Positions 1-9,324 of a stretch of 14,455 bases of DNA are shown here, in pieces. Made by a program: the position numbers and the translations under genes. Under the pieces are notes generated by a model. That model worked only from the letters and a program-made list of their open reading frames with translations, was not told where the DNA came from and searched no databases. Every line of letters begins with the position of its first letter. Position 1 is the first letter of the stretch. This DNA is from an uncultured Prevotellaceae bacterium (GTDB lineage Bacteria > Bacteroidota > Bacteroidia > Bacteroidales > Bacteroidaceae): contig CAMJLI010000032.1 in NCBI GenBank assembly GCA_946406585.1, forward strand, positions 1-14,455, read 5' to 3'.

Positions 1-553
1 TGATCCATTCCTTGCTCTTCACTATCAACATGCGGAAGGCGGGGATGTCGCTGAGGATGCCGGATGTGGCTTGGCTCCTCATGCGGAACATGTTTTTGGC
101 CAACTGCTGGGTGATAGTGGATGCTCCTCGGGCCTCATGATGGACAATTGCGTCCTTGAGTGCGCCCAAAAGACCATGGAAATCTATGCCGCGATGGTGG
201 AAGAAACGCTCGTCTTCTGTGTCGATGAGGGCATTCCAGAATACCGGTGCCACATCCTCGTATTTCACGGGACTGCGGTTTTCGTTGAAAAACTTGCCTA
301 TCAGCTTGCCGTCCGAACTATATACCTCGGAAGCGACATTCGAGGGTGGGTGCTTGATTTCATAAAAGCCTGGAGTATGGCCGAACAAGCCGAGAAAATT
401 GATGTCTACAGCCCCAAAATAGACAAGGGTGAAAATGATGAAGGATGCAACACCCGAAGCCAGCTTCACATACCAGCGACGGCCTTTATATAGATGCACA
501 TACCAAGAAACTATGCGCTTGAAAGGGTATATGATCCATTTCAATATCCTCAT
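1..553 (-). CDS. Class A penicillin-binding protein (PBP1A-like), N-terminal part, cut by window edge
   Basis: A bifunctional peptidoglycan synthase at the inner membrane: the N-terminal GT51 domain polymerises lipid II into glycan strands, and the C-terminal transpeptidase, outside this window, cross-links them. The 184 visible residues show a short basic cytoplasmic tail (KGRRWYVK), one membrane helix at about residues 30-48, then the GT51 fold. The catalytic-glutamate motif [12 protein letters not shown] lies at 113-124 (E113 the expected catalytic base), followed by [14 protein letters not shown] at 143-156, the second hallmark motif. The ATG at 551-553 overlaps the miaA TGA stop as ATGA, so translation is probably coupled to miaA. 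The reading frame is open to base 1. Class A (bifunctional) rather than monofunctional MtgA is inferred from the family resemblance of the N-terminus, because the transpeptidase part is not visible. Confidence 0.93.
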   Translation of the reverse strand, partial: MRILKWIIYPFKRIVSWYVHLYKGRRWYVKLASGVASFIIFTLVYFGAVDINFLGLFGHTPGFYEIKHPPSNVASEVYSSDGKLIGKFFNENRSPVKYEDVAPVFWNALIDTEDERFFHHRGIDFHGLLGALKDAIVHHEARGASTITQQLAKNMFRMRSQATSGILSDIPAFRMLIVKSKEWI

Positions 554-1488
554 GTCGTTGTCTTTTTGGATGATGAGCCTTTGGCTTTGATTTGTTCGTC
601 TACGTATGCCAGTATGGATTCTTCTTCTTCAGGATGGAACCATCTGATTGAGGTGTCGCGCTTCAGCCATGTCAGTTGCTTCCTGCAATACCTGCGAGTG
701 TTGCCTTGTATGCGCTCCACAGCCTCTGACAGTGTGCAGCGACCTTCAAGATATTCAAACATCTCGCGGTAGCCTACCGTGTTGAGCGAATTTGCCCCCT
801 TGTATTGATAGACTTTGCGCACTTCGTCCTCCAAGCCGTCGGATATCATTTGCTCCACCCTGCGGTTTATGCGCTCGTACAGTTCGCTGCGGTCGCGGTT
901 CAGGCCTATTTTCACTATGGAGAAATCACGGGGTTTCAAGGCACTTTTCCGGAACGACGTGTATGTGGTTCCTGTCATGTAGCATATTTCCAATGCATGC
1001 ACCACACGGCGTGTGTTTTTCCTGTCCACAATCTGATAATAGGATGGGTCGAGCACGCGCAACTCTTCCACCAGGCGTTCCAATCCTTCTGATTCCAAAC
1101 GATGTTTCAGCAGACTGCGTGTCTCGTCGTCCACTGTGGGGATGTCGTCGATGCCTTTGCATACGGCATCTATATACATCATGCTTCCTCCCGACATCAA
1201 TGCGTGGGGCATGGTGGACAACTCGCCGGGGGGCAGCAGAAGCGACAGCACATCTTGCTCATATTTAGAGGCGCTATAGTAATCGCTCAAATGCAGATTG
1301 CCTACGAAGTAGTGCTTTACCTCCTTTTGCTGAATGGCTGTGGGTGCTGCCGTGCCTATGGGAATTTCGGCGAACAGCTGCCTCGAGTCGGCGTTGATGA
1401 TTGGCACTCCCAAATGGTGGGCGAGGCGGAGGCTGATGTCGGTCTTGCCGACGGCTGTGGGACCTGTTACCACAAAGAGAGTGTCCAT
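550..1488 (-). CDS. miaA: tRNA dimethylallyltransferase
   Basis: Transfers a dimethylallyl group from DMAPP to N6 of A37 in tRNAs reading codons that start with U, the first step towards ms2i6A; cytoplasmic. The 312 residues match the usual family length. The P-loop GPTAVGKT is at residues 9-16, the DSRQ motif at 34-37, and the conserved stretch [14 protein letters not shown], with the arginines that contact substrate, lies mid-protein. The ATG at 1488 lies 13 nt after the lpxA stop and gives the normal family N-terminus ([16 protein letters not shown]). The stop overlaps the start of the downstream penicillin-binding protein gene (ATGA). Its place between lipid A and peptidoglycan genes indicates co-transcription, not a shared pathway. 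Confidence 0.96.
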   Translation of the reverse strand: MDTLFVVTGPTAVGKTDISLRLAHHLGVPIINADSRQLFAEIPIGTAAPTAIQQKEVKHYFVGNLHLSDYYSASKYEQDVLSLLLPPGELSTMPHALMSGGSMMYIDAVCKGIDDIPTVDDETRSLLKHRLESEGLERLVEELRVLDPSYYQIVDRKNTRRVVHALEICYMTGTTYTSFRKSALKPRDFSIVKIGLNRDRSELYERINRRVEQMISDGLEDEVRKVYQYKGANSLNTVGYREMFEYLEGRCTLSEAVERIQGNTRRYCRKQLTWLKRDTSIRWFHPEEEESILAYVDEQIKAKGSSSKKTTT

Positions 1489-1501
1489 GACAGTGCCGGT
1501 A

Positions 1502-2272
1502 TTATCTTATGATGCCGCGTTTGGAATTCTCCACAAAATTGATGATGTACTTTATTTCATCTGTCTGGGGCAATTCGGCCTTGATGGCTTCCAGTCCCTC
1601 TGCCATCACTCCTTTAGAATAGAGCAGGCGGTAGGCATTGTGGATGAGGTCTATGGCTTCCTTGCTGAAACCGCGACGGCGAAGTCCGACAAGGTTCATG
1701 CCACAGAAGTGGGCGGGTTCCTTGCCCACGATAATATAGGGTGGCACGTCCATGCTGAAGCGGGTGCCGCCCTGAATCATCCCATATCCGCCTACATGGC
1801 AGAACTGATGCACCAGTACGGCAGCGCTTATTATGGCGCAGTCGTCAACCACCACCTCGCCGGCAAACTTGGTGGAGTTTCCGATAATCAGGTTGTTGCC
1901 TAAAAAACAGTCATGGGCCACGTGGACATTTTCCATCAACAGGCAGTTGTTGCCTATCTGCGTGGTGCCCGAAGAGGCTGTGCCGCGTGAAATGTTGACA
2001 TTCTCACGGAAACTGTTGTTGTTGCCTATCTCGCAAATCGTGTCTTCGCCTCTGAATTTCAGGTCTTGTGGCTTGGCTGAGATGCTTGCTCCTGCAAAGA
2101 ACTCATTGCCATTGCCTATTCGCGCTCCATAGTTGATTGTGACGCTATTCTGAAGCACGTTGTTGTCGCCAATGACCGTGTTGCGGTCTATATAGCAAAA
2201 TGGGCCTATTATGTTGTTGTCTCCCATCTTGGCTTCGGGATGAACGTAGGCCATGGGGCTTATTTGGTTCAT
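1502..2272 (-). CDS. lpxA: Acyl-ACP--UDP-N-acetylglucosamine O-acyltransferase
   Basis: First enzyme of lipid A synthesis: moves a 3-hydroxyacyl chain from acyl-carrier protein to the 3-OH of UDP-GlcNAc; a cytoplasmic trimer. The 256 residues consist of left-handed beta-helix hexapeptide repeats (for example IGDNNV, IGNGNE, IGNNNS, LGNNLI) followed by a helical C-terminus from about residue 195. The motif HVAHDC at 117-122 holds the expected catalytic histidine (H120, equivalent to H125 of E. coli by motif). The sequence [27 protein letters not shown] at the helix border is LpxA-type and separates it from LpxD. It follows lpxC-fabZ by 61 nt with no clear promoter between, so it is probably on the same transcript. 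Acyl-chain length preference cannot be read with confidence. Confidence 0.96.
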   Translation of the reverse strand: MNQISPMAYVHPEAKMGDNNIIGPFCYIDRNTVIGDNNVLQNSVTINYGARIGNGNEFFAGASISAKPQDLKFRGEDTICEIGNNNSFRENVNISRGTASSGTTQIGNNCLLMENVHVAHDCFLGNNLIIGNSTKFAGEVVVDDCAIISAAVLVHQFCHVGGYGMIQGGTRFSMDVPPYIIVGKEPAHFCGMNLVGLRRRGFSKEAIDLIHNAYRLLYSKGVMAEGLEAIKAELPQTDEIKYIINFVENSKRGIIR

Positions 2273-2333
2273 ATTCGCTTGTTTTGATTTGTTATGTTGA
2301 TTGTCTGGCTATTTGATGGAATATACGAATGGA

Positions 2334-3719
2334 CTATTTGTTCTTCACTATCTGTGCTGTGAATGTGGCTTCAGCCACTACGTGGTCGCCTACAAACATG
2401 TATCCCTTCATCGAACTGATGCCATGACGCACGGGATTCAGCAATTCCACCTTAAATAATAAGGTGTCGCCAGGGACGATTTTCTGGCGGAATTTCACAT
2501 CGTCTATTTTCATGAAATATGTAGACCAACGCTCTGGCTCCTCAAGTGTGTTGAGTACGAGGAGTCCGCCACACTGCGCCATGGCTTCCACCATAAGCAC
2601 GCCGGGCATCACCGGCTCCTGGGGGAAGTGACCTTGGAAGAAAGGCTCGTTGGAGGTGACGTTCTTCACGCCTACAATGTAGTTCGGGCCAAGTTCGATG
2701 ACCTTGTCGACCAGTTGCATGGGAAAGCGATGGGGGAGCAGTTCGCGTATGCGGTTGTTGTCCATCACTGGTGTCTCGTTGGGGTTGTAGATGGGAGCTT
2801 GTATCTCATGCTTGCGTATCTCACGACGCATCAGGCGGGCAAACTTGTTGTTTATCGTATGGCCCGGACGGGTGGCTATGATGCGACCTTTGATGGGTTT
2901 TCCAATGAGTGCCATGTCACCTACAATGTCAAGCAGCTTGTGGCGTGTGCATTCGTTGTCCCACATCAGGGGCTTGGGCTGGATATAGCCCATCTTGGTG
3001 GCGTCCATGTGGGGAACTTTCAGCAGGTCGGCCAATTTGTCGAGCTGTTCTTGGGATATCTGCTTCTCGTAAATCACGATGGCGTTTTCCATGTCGCCGC
3101 CCTTGATGAGATTGGCATGCAGCAAAGGCTCTATGTCGCGAACGAAGACAAAAGTGCGCGCAGGCGCCACTTCTTTCTCAAACTTGTTGATGTTGTCGAG
3201 GGTGGCGAATTGACTGCTGATGAATTTCGACTGGAAAGAGCACATCACTGTGATGCTGAAATTGTCATCTGGCAGGATGGTTATGCACGAACCCGTGGCA
3301 TCATCCCTTACTTCTATCTTGTGGCGGATGATGTAGTAGTCCTTGGGAGCGTTCTGCTCCTCTATGCCCACCTTGTTGATGCTGTCTACGTATATTGCTG
3401 CGCTACCGTCGAGGATTGGGAATTCCGGGCCGTTGACTTGAATGAGGCAGTTGTCTATGCCAAGGGCGTAGAGAGCTGCCAGACCATGTTCCACGGTAGA
3501 CACCCTCACGTCATTGTCGCAAAGCACAGTGCCTCTTTGTGTGTCGGTGACGCGTTCTGCAATGGCGTCTATCACAGGAAGCCCTTCAAGGTCGATACGC
3601 TGAATCTTGATGCCTGAGTTTTCAGGCGCCGGGTTGAATGTCACTGTGAGGTTGAGACCAGTATGTAGGCCTTTGCCGAATAATGAAAAACTGCCTTTGA
3701 GAGTCCTTTGTTTATTCAT
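2334..3719 (-). CDS. lpxC-fabZ: LpxC-FabZ fusion: UDP-3-O-acyl-GlcNAc deacetylase / 3-hydroxyacyl-ACP dehydratase
   Basis: One 461-residue protein carries two enzymes. Residues about 1-310 are LpxC, the zinc deacetylase that commits UDP-3-O-acyl-GlcNAc to lipid A: VEHGLAAL gives the base E77 and zinc ligand H78, [10 protein letters not shown] gives zinc ligands H260 and D264, and RPGHTINNK holds the conserved H287. Residues about 320-461 are FabZ, the dehydratase of fatty acid elongation: [14 protein letters not shown], then [11 protein letters not shown] with catalytic H364 and VEAMAQ with catalytic E378. No stop or frameshift separates them. LpxC and FabZ both handle 3-hydroxyacyl chains, so the fusion ties together enzymes competing for the same precursor pool. 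This fusion is well known in Bacteroidetes and Chlorobi. The start ATG overlaps the end of lpxD by 8 nt. Confidence 0.97.
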   Translation of the reverse strand: MNKQRTLKGSFSLFGKGLHTGLNLTVTFNPAPENSGIKIQRIDLEGLPVIDAIAERVTDTQRGTVLCDNDVRVSTVEHGLAALYALGIDNCLIQVNGPEFPILDGSAAIYVDSINKVGIEEQNAPKDYYIIRHKIEVRDDATGSCITILPDDNFSITVMCSFQSKFISSQFATLDNINKFEKEVAPARTFVFVRDIEPLLHANLIKGGDMENAIVIYEKQISQEQLDKLADLLKVPHMDATKMGYIQPKPLMWDNECTRHKLLDIVGDMALIGKPIKGRIIATRPGHTINNKFARLMRREIRKHEIQAPIYNPNETPVMDNNRIRELLPHRFPMQLVDKVIELGPNYIVGVKNVTSNEPFFQGHFPQEPVMPGVLMVEAMAQCGGLLVLNTLEEPERWSTYFMKIDDVKFRQKIVPGDTLLFKVELLNPVRHGISSMKGYMFVGDHVVAEATFTAQIVKNK

Positions 3720-4758
3720 TGGATTCTATTTTTTGCTTTATTTCTTGTATTTCTTTCTGCAATTGGTTCACTTGCTTGTATATTTCTGGCAAGCGGCGGC
3801 TGATGGCCACTTGCTTGAAGAATGAGTGTGGTGCTTGTGGCGGCGTGCCTATCAGTGTCTGGTTGCTGTCGATGCTGCCATTGGCACCCGACTGTGCTCC
3901 AAGCATCACCTTGTCACCAATGGTGATGTGACCGGCGACGCCTACCTGGCCGCCAAACATGCACCATTCGCCTACCTTGGTGCTGCCAGCTATGCCCACT
4001 TGGGCAGACATCACGGTGTTGGAGCCTATGTCGGTGTTGTGGGCTATCTGTACCAAGTTGTCGAGCTTCACTCCTCTACGCACGTATGTGCTGCCCATGG
4101 TCGAGCGGTCCACACAGGTGTTGGCTCCTATCTCCACATCGTCCTCTATCGTCACGATTCCTATCTGGGGTATCTTGTCGTAACCGTCGGCATTTGGGGC
4201 GAAGCCGAAGCCGTCGGCTCCTATCACGCTGCCAGCATGCAGAGTGACACGATTGCCTATCTTGCATCCGTGGTATATCGTGGCATGGGGATATATGATG
4301 CAGTCGCTGCCCACTTCCACACCATCACCAATGTAGGCATTGGGATATATCTGGCAGCCAGGGCCTACAGTCACTCCTTCACCGATATAGGAAAATGCAC
4401 CCACATAGCAGTTCTCCCCAACCTTGGCGGTGGGTGATATGAACGCCAATGGGTCGATGCCGGTCTTCTTGGGCTTCATCGACTCGTAGAACTGCAGCAG
4501 TTTTGCCACGGTCTCGTAGGCATTGGGCACACGTATCAGGGTGGTTGATACGGGATGCTCCAATTCGAGGTCTTCGTTCACCAGCACTATGCTGGCTTTG
4601 GTGTCATAAAGATAATGGGTGTATTTGGGATTTGACAAGAACGTGATTGAGCCTTCCTTGCCTTCTTCTATCTTGCAGAATGAACCGACTTTCGCATCGG
4701 GGTTGCCTTCTATGCGCCCTCCTGCTATTTCTGCTATTTGGCTTGCTGTAAATTCCAT
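3712..4758 (-). CDS. lpxD: UDP-3-O-(3-hydroxyacyl)glucosamine N-acyltransferase
   Basis: Third lipid A step: adds a 3-hydroxyacyl chain from acyl-ACP to the free 2-amino group made by LpxC; a cytoplasmic trimer. The 348 residues match the family. The N-terminal uridine-binding domain is at about 1-100 ([14 protein letters not shown] at 37-50), the hexapeptide beta-helix at about 105-305, and a charged C-terminal helix ([17 protein letters not shown]) follows, as expected for LpxD. The motif [12 protein letters not shown] has the expected catalytic histidine H240; [21 protein letters not shown] at 180-200 is also typical. It is the first gene after the promoter at 4785-4792. Its last 8 nt overlap the lpxC-fabZ start, so translation is probably coupled. 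Confidence 0.96.
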   Translation of the reverse strand: MEFTASQIAEIAGGRIEGNPDAKVGSFCKIEEGKEGSITFLSNPKYTHYLYDTKASIVLVNEDLELEHPVSTTLIRVPNAYETVAKLLQFYESMKPKKTGIDPLAFISPTAKVGENCYVGAFSYIGEGVTVGPGCQIYPNAYIGDGVEVGSDCIIYPHATIYHGCKIGNRVTLHAGSVIGADGFGFAPNADGYDKIPQIGIVTIEDDVEIGANTCVDRSTMGSTYVRRGVKLDNLVQIAHNTDIGSNTVMSAQVGIAGSTKVGEWCMFGGQVGVAGHITIGDKVMLGAQSGANGSIDSNQTLIGTPPQAPHSFFKQVAISRRLPEIYKQVNQLQKEIQEIKQKIESNE

Positions 4759-4784
4759 GTTTTTGATGTGTGTTTGTAAGATTG

Positions 4785-4792
4785 CAAAGATA
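4785..4792 (-). promoter_or_regulatory. Bacteroidetes -7 element (TATCTTTG) in front of lpxD
   Basis: On the minus strand the 45-nt gap between the HD-domain gene and lpxD contains TATCTTTG, an exact match to the TAnnTTTG -7 consensus of the Bacteroidetes primary sigma factor. Transcription would start near 4778, giving a leader of about 20 nt before the lpxD ATG. No TTG/TTTG sits at the ideal 19-21 bp upstream; the nearest, in the end of the HD gene, is about 27 bp away. It probably drives lpxD, lpxC-fabZ, lpxA, miaA and the PBP gene, perhaps with read-through from upstream. Confidence 0.65.
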
Positions 4793-4803
4793 CGATTATT
4801 TTT

Positions 4804-6024
4804 TCATATCTTGTGGTAACAAAGGTAATATTTACGTATTTTTTTGGAAAGTAATTGCACATTTAAGATTTCTGAAGCCTCGGTTATGTCTTTCATCACA
4901 CCATCTTTGTAAAGAATGGTAATGCGGTCGTCGTGTATGTCGTACATGTCCTTCTGGATGGTGGAGACGTTGTAGAGGTGCTTCACCTCCTCACGGCCTA
5001 CGCCAGTCTTCTTGATCAACTCGTCCTCCAACTCTGCCAGGCGGTCCTGGCTTATTGGAGTTTCGTGTATCTCCACCTTGAACGGACGGCGGTTGACTGT
5101 GTTCTGCGCCAATAGGGAGAGCACCTTGTCGTCGCTCTTCGTCCATTCCTTGATGGAGCAGTGTATGTCTGTGTCATCCAAATGGCCATAGTAATCCAAG
5201 GCTTCCTTGTGGTTTTGGAAAAAGTCAAGGTCTACGTGGTTCTGAAGGAAGTACCTCAATGACGGGGTGGCAAACAGGTCCTTGCCTTCCTGCATCAGTC
5301 CTTTTGCACGTGACAACAGGTTGACAAGCATCTTCTCCGTGCCCACCGTGGTCTTGTGAAGGTAGACTTGCCAATACATCAGCCTTCGTGAGGTCAGGTA
5401 GTTCTCTATGGAATATATGCCTTTGGAGTCCACCACCAGCCGGTCGTCTACCACATTTAGCATCTTTATGATGCGGGCGCTGCCTATGTTGCCTTCTGTC
5501 ACACCTGTGAAGAAACTGTCCCTTCGCAGGTAGTCGAGCCTGTCCATGTCGAGCTGGCTGCTGATCAGCTGATGCAGGAAATGCTTGGGGTATTGGTCCT
5601 TGAAGATGTTGAGCGCGAGATTGAGGCAGCCATTCATCTCGCTGTTTATTTGCTCCATCATCATCAGCGAAACATCCTCGTGTGACACACCTTCCATCAG
5701 GGTGTGTTCCAGGACATGTGAATATGGGCCATGCCCTATGTCGTGCATGAGGATGGCTGCCTTGATGGCTTCAGCCTCGCTGTCGAATATGAATATGCCT
5801 TTCTGGCCTAGCGACACCACCGCCTCGCTCATCAGATGGAAGGCGCCGAGGGAATGCTGGAAACGCGTGTGCTGGGCGCCAGGATATACCACCGATGCCA
5901 GACCTAATTGCTTGATGTGGCGCAAACGCTGCATCAGCGGGTGGTCCACTATGTCCATCAATGGTCCTCCGGGAATCTTGATGAAACCGAAGACAGGGTC
6001 GTTTATTATCTTTCCTTCTGCCAT
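4804..6024 (-). CDS. HD-domain phosphohydrolase of the dNTPase-like COG1078 type
   Basis: A predicted cytoplasmic metal-dependent phosphohydrolase of 406 residues, related to bacterial dGTPase-like HD proteins and SAMHD1. The metal-site motifs are all visible: HTRFQHSLGAFHLM (H57 in RFQHSLG), MHDIGHGPYSHVLEH (the H94-D95 pair), and LDMDRLDYLRRDS at about 158-170 supplying the distal aspartate. These are spaced as in active family members, so it is probably catalytic. The usual substrate of the family is a nucleotide, often a dNTP, but the sequence does not say which. Its ATG follows the pyrF stop with no gap (TAA then ATG), and its stop lies 45 nt before lpxD. The pairing with pyrF fits, but does not prove, a role in nucleotide pools. 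Confidence 0.9.
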   Translation of the reverse strand: MAEGKIINDPVFGFIKIPGGPLMDIVDHPLMQRLRHIKQLGLASVVYPGAQHTRFQHSLGAFHLMSEAVVSLGQKGIFIFDSEAEAIKAAILMHDIGHGPYSHVLEHTLMEGVSHEDVSLMMMEQINSEMNGCLNLALNIFKDQYPKHFLHQLISSQLDMDRLDYLRRDSFFTGVTEGNIGSARIIKMLNVVDDRLVVDSKGIYSIENYLTSRRLMYWQVYLHKTTVGTEKMLVNLLSRAKGLMQEGKDLFATPSLRYFLQNHVDLDFFQNHKEALDYYGHLDDTDIHCSIKEWTKSDDKVLSLLAQNTVNRRPFKVEIHETPISQDRLAELEDELIKKTGVGREEVKHLYNVSTIQKDMYDIHDDRITILYKDGVMKDITEASEILNVQLLSKKIRKYYLCYHKI

Positions 6025-6852
6025 TTAGAGTCCTATCTTCTCCAACTCTGCTGCCATTTCCATTTGTAGCGACTGGGCGCTCCTTGCAGCTGCCTCAGCG
6101 AAATCCTCTCCTTGGCTGGCGTATATTATGCCTCGTGAGGAGTTGACAAGCAAGCCGCAGTCGGATATGATGCCGTGACGGCATACTTCTTGCAGGCTGC
6201 CTCCCTGGGCTCCAACGCCTGGCACAAGCAGGAAATGGTTGGGCACTATTTGGCGTATCTCCTTGAACATTGCCCCTTTGGTGGCCCCCACAACATACAT
6301 CATCTTGTCGGGACCTGCCCACGACTGGGATTTGCGAAGCACTCGTTCAAAAAGCCTTTCGCCTTCTTTGTCCTCCATCATTTGGAAGTCGGAACTGCCA
6401 CGATTGCTTGTCAGGGCAAGCAGTATCACCCATTTGCCGTCATAGTCCAAGAATGGGGTCACACTGTCCTCGCCCATGTAGGGTGCCACGGTGAGGGAGT
6501 CGATGTCGTATTCCTCAAAGAAGGTGCGGGCGTACATGGCCGACGTATTTCCAATGTCGCCTCGCTTGGCATCTGCTATTATGAAATGCAAGGGATAGTA
6601 TTTCCGCAAGTAATGCACTGTGCGTTCGAAGGATGAAATGCCTTTCACGCCAAGGCTTTCATAGAATGCCAGATTGGGCTTGTATGCCACGCAATAGGGT
6701 GCGGTGGCATCTATGATTGCCTTGTTGAATGCAAAGATGGGGTCTTCTACTTCCTGCAGGTGCTTTGGTATTTTCTTGATGTCGGTGTCAAGTCCTACAC
6801 AGAGAAAACTGCGTTTCTTGGCTATTTGTTGAACTAATTCTTTTCTTGTCAT
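6025..6852 (-). CDS. pyrF: Orotidine 5'-phosphate decarboxylase
   Basis: Last step of UMP synthesis: decarboxylates OMP. The protein has 275 residues from the ATG at 6852. It is of the longer subfamily found in Mycobacterium and Bacteroidetes: FLCVGLDTD at 16-24 binds substrate, [12 protein letters not shown] at 58-68, and [11 protein letters not shown] at 94-104 holds the catalytic Asp-Lys-Asp network (K96, D99). VPGVGAQGG near the C-terminus is the phosphate-binding loop. The frame is open upstream to a TTG at 6903, which would add 17 residues ([16 protein letters not shown]). I prefer the ATG because the family starts at this point. It follows prfA by 57 nt with no promoter seen, and abuts the HD-domain gene. 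Confidence 0.95.
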   Translation of the reverse strand: MTRKELVQQIAKKRSFLCVGLDTDIKKIPKHLQEVEDPIFAFNKAIIDATAPYCVAYKPNLAFYESLGVKGISSFERTVHYLRKYYPLHFIIADAKRGDIGNTSAMYARTFFEEYDIDSLTVAPYMGEDSVTPFLDYDGKWVILLALTSNRGSSDFQMMEDKEGERLFERVLRKSQSWAGPDKMMYVVGATKGAMFKEIRQIVPNHFLLVPGVGAQGGSLQEVCRHGIISDCGLLVNSSRGIIYASQGEDFAEAAARSAQSLQMEMAAELEKIGL

Positions 6853-6909
6853 GACTTTGGAGATAAATGTCTTGTTGTCAATTGTTTGCAAGTCGGAGAG
6901 CAAGGCTTC

Positions 6910-8022
6910 TTACAACTCTGTCTCTTTCATGCGTTCAGCATTTTCTGCCACCGTGAGGGCGTCTATCATGTCTTGGATGTTGCCTCCAAGGAAGCCTTGC
7001 AAGTCATGGGTGGTGTAGCCGATGCGGTGGTCGGTGACACGGCCTTGAGGGAAATTGTATGTCCTTATCTTGGCACTTCTGTCGCCCGTGGATACAAGTG
7101 ACTTGCGGCGGTTTGCTATGTCGTCCACATATTTTTGGTGTTCCTTGTCGTATATGAAGGTGCGCAGGCGCGAGAGGGCGCGTTCCTTGTTCTTTGGTTG
7201 GTCGCGGGTCTCCGTGCATTCTATGAGTATCTCTTCTGTCTCGCCTGTATTGGGATTCTTCCACATATAGCGCAGGCGAACACCGGATTCCACCTTGTTC
7301 ACGTTCTGGCCGCCTGCTCCCGAAGAGCGGAAGGTGTCCCATTTTATCTCGCCCTCGTTGATGTGCACCTCGAACTTGTCGGCTTCGGGGAGCACTGCCA
7401 CGGTGGCTGCGCTGGTGTGCATGCGTCCTTGGGTTTCGGTGGCGGGGACGCGTTGCACGCGATGCACGCCAGATTCGTATTTCAAGACACCATACACTCC
7501 ATCGCCACTCACGGCAAAGTCGATTTCCTTGTAGCCGCCCACGGCACCCTCGCTTTCGCTTGTCACGCTAAGTTGCCAACCTTTTGAGTCGCAGAACTTC
7601 TTGTACATCTGGAACAGGTCGCCGGCAAACAGGGCTGCTTCGTCGCCACCGGTGCCTGCGCGAATCTCCATCTGTACGTTCTTGGCGTCTTCGGGGTCTT
7701 TGGGCACCAGAGCCATCTTTATTTCTTCTTCTATCTTGGGTTGGAGAGCCTCGTTCGTGGAAAGTTCCTCACGAGCCATCTCGCGCATGTCCGGGTCGCT
7801 TTCGTTGGCAATGATGTCCTTGGCTTCACGTATCGTGTTCAGGCAAGCGATGTAACGCTTGCGTGCGTCCATGATGTTGCTCAGCTCCTTGTATTCCCGT
7901 GTGAGCTTCACGTATCGTTCCTGGTCGGCTATCACCGAAGGGTCGGTGATGAGGGTGGAAATCTCTTCAAAACGGGCTTCCAGACCGTCTAATTTTTGTA
8001 ATATGCTGTTGTTCTCTGCCAT
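6910..8022 (-). CDS. prfA: Peptide chain release factor 1
   Basis: Recognises UAA and UAG in the ribosomal A site and triggers peptide release. The 370 residues are near the usual 360. The N-terminal coiled domain covers about 1-110. The stop-codon-reading PxT tripeptide is PAT at 193-195 (RVPATETQGRMHTSAATVAV), which marks RF1, as RF2 would carry SPF. The catalytic GGQ is at 237-239 within RSSGAGGQNVNKVESGVRL. The C-terminal part is RF1-like (TRDQPKNKERALSRLRT, NFPQGRVTDHRIG). It lies 39 nt after purM and 57 nt before pyrF, in the same operon. No in-frame TGA or programmed frameshift is visible. Confidence 0.97.
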   Translation of the reverse strand: MAENNSILQKLDGLEARFEEISTLITDPSVIADQERYVKLTREYKELSNIMDARKRYIACLNTIREAKDIIANESDPDMREMAREELSTNEALQPKIEEEIKMALVPKDPEDAKNVQMEIRAGTGGDEAALFAGDLFQMYKKFCDSKGWQLSVTSESEGAVGGYKEIDFAVSGDGVYGVLKYESGVHRVQRVPATETQGRMHTSAATVAVLPEADKFEVHINEGEIKWDTFRSSGAGGQNVNKVESGVRLRYMWKNPNTGETEEILIECTETRDQPKNKERALSRLRTFIYDKEHQKYVDDIANRRKSLVSTGDRSAKIRTYNFPQGRVTDHRIGYTTHDLQGFLGGNIQDMIDALTVAENAERMKETEL

Positions 8023-8061
8023 TGTTGTTTTGTTCGTGTGGGTTTTTGCTTGTGTGGACTG

Positions 8062-9231
8062 CTATTCGTATTCGTATGTGCCGTGTTCCGACTTAATGGT
8101 GAGGTGGCGGTGTCCTTCTTCGATGTAGCCCACCACTTGGGCGTCAATTCCGAAACTGTTGCTGATGGAGATGATGTCGTCGGCAAGTGAAGGAGAAACG
8201 TATATCTCCATGCGATGACCCATGTTGAAGACTTGGTACATCTCTCTCCAACTTGTGCCGCTGCTCGACTGGATGAGCCTGTAGAGTGGCGGGGTGTCAA
8301 ACAGGTTGTCTTTCACCACGTGGCAATCTGCACCTACAAAATGCAAGACCTTGGTTTGGGCGCCTCCGGTGCAGTGCACCATTCCGTGAATGTCATGACG
8401 GTGTAGGTCGAGAATTCGTTTCACCACCGGGGCATAGGTGCGGGTGGGTGAGAGCACGAGCCTGCCTGCATCTAGCGGGGTGCCAGCTATCGGGTCGGTA
8501 AGGCATTTGCTGCCGCTGTATACCAGGTCTTGTGGTATGGCGTGGTCGTAGCTTTCCGGGTATTTTTCTGCCAGATAATGAGCAAAAACGTCATGGCGTG
8601 CTGATGTCAGGCCGTTGCTGCCCATCCCGCCGTTGTATGTGCTTTCGTATGTGGCCTGTCCTGTTGACGACAATCCCACGATTACGTCTCCGGGGCGGAT
8701 GTTGGCGTTGTTGATGACGTCGCTGCGGCGCATGCGGCATGTCACGGTGGTGTCCACGATGATGGTTCGCACAAGGTCTCCCACATCAGCTGTCTCGCCT
8801 CCGGTGGAATGGATGCCTATGCCCATCTTCCGCATCTCAGAAAGAATCTCGTCGGTGCCATTGATGAGTGAGGATATCACTTCTCCCGGTATGAGTGTCT
8901 TGTTGCGGCCTATGGTGGAAGATACAAGAATGTTGTCCACAGCTCCCACGCATAGCAGGTCGTCGGTGTTCATCACTATGGAGTCCTGGGCTATGCCTTT
9001 CCATACGCTCATGTCGCCGGTTTCCTTCCAATACAGGTAGGCGAGTGAGGATTTTGTGCCGGCTCCGTCGGCGTGCATGATGTTGCAGTAGTCCGGGTCG
9101 CCGCCAAGAATGTCGGGAATGATTTTGCAGAAGGCTTGGGGGTACAAGCCTTTGTCTATGTTCTTGATGGCATTGTGTACATCTTCCTTTGCGGCAGAAA
9201 CGCCGCGCATCATGTAGCGGTTGTTGTCCAT
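8062..9231 (-). CDS. purM: Phosphoribosylformylglycinamidine cyclo-ligase (AIR synthetase)
   Basis: Fifth step of purine synthesis: ATP-dependent ring closure of FGAM to AIR in the cytosol. It has 389 residues from the ATG at 9231, the length usual in Bacteroidetes and longer than the roughly 345 of E. coli. Typical stretches are GVSAAKEDVHNAIKNIDKG at the N-terminus, MHADGAGTKSSLAYLY, DDLLCVGAVDNILVSSTIGRN, STGGETADVGD, GGMGSNGLTSARHD and MVHCTGGAQTKVLHFV (ATP and substrate loops of the PurM fold). An in-frame ATG at 9273 would add 14 low-complexity polar residues and is probably not the start, since homologues begin M(S/D)NxRY. It shares the operon with purC, another purine gene. Confidence 0.95.
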   Translation of the reverse strand: MDNNRYMMRGVSAAKEDVHNAIKNIDKGLYPQAFCKIIPDILGGDPDYCNIMHADGAGTKSSLAYLYWKETGDMSVWKGIAQDSIVMNTDDLLCVGAVDNILVSSTIGRNKTLIPGEVISSLINGTDEILSEMRKMGIGIHSTGGETADVGDLVRTIIVDTTVTCRMRRSDVINNANIRPGDVIVGLSSTGQATYESTYNGGMGSNGLTSARHDVFAHYLAEKYPESYDHAIPQDLVYSGSKCLTDPIAGTPLDAGRLVLSPTRTYAPVVKRILDLHRHDIHGMVHCTGGAQTKVLHFVGADCHVVKDNLFDTPPLYRLIQSSSGTSWREMYQVFNMGHRMEIYVSPSLADDIISISNSFGIDAQVVGYIEEGHRHLTIKSEHGTYEYE

Positions 9232-9324
9232 TGTGTCTCGTTGTTTGTTTCCTAATTGCGAAGAGGATTTCATGAGCAGCTCCTCTTCCTTCTCTCTGCT
9301 CTTTGGCGGTGAATGTGGGATGGC

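Noticed and set aside
1334..1903. 189-residue plus-strand open frame across lpxA and miaA
   Set aside because: Antisense to two real genes and spans their junction; no independent support.
2628..3617. 329-residue plus-strand open frame opposite lpxC-fabZ
   Set aside because: It is exactly antisense to a gene with intact catalytic motifs, has no promoter or leader, and its composition is that of a shadow frame with no recognisable domain.
3826..4437. 203-residue plus-strand open frame opposite lpxD
   Set aside because: Its repeated texture is the mirror of the LpxD hexapeptide repeats, so it is a shadow frame.
1502..4758. Short near-repeats in lpxA and lpxD as a DNA repeat array or CRISPR
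   Set aside because: They encode the hexapeptide repeats of the beta-helix fold; spacing is 18 nt and the frame is open.
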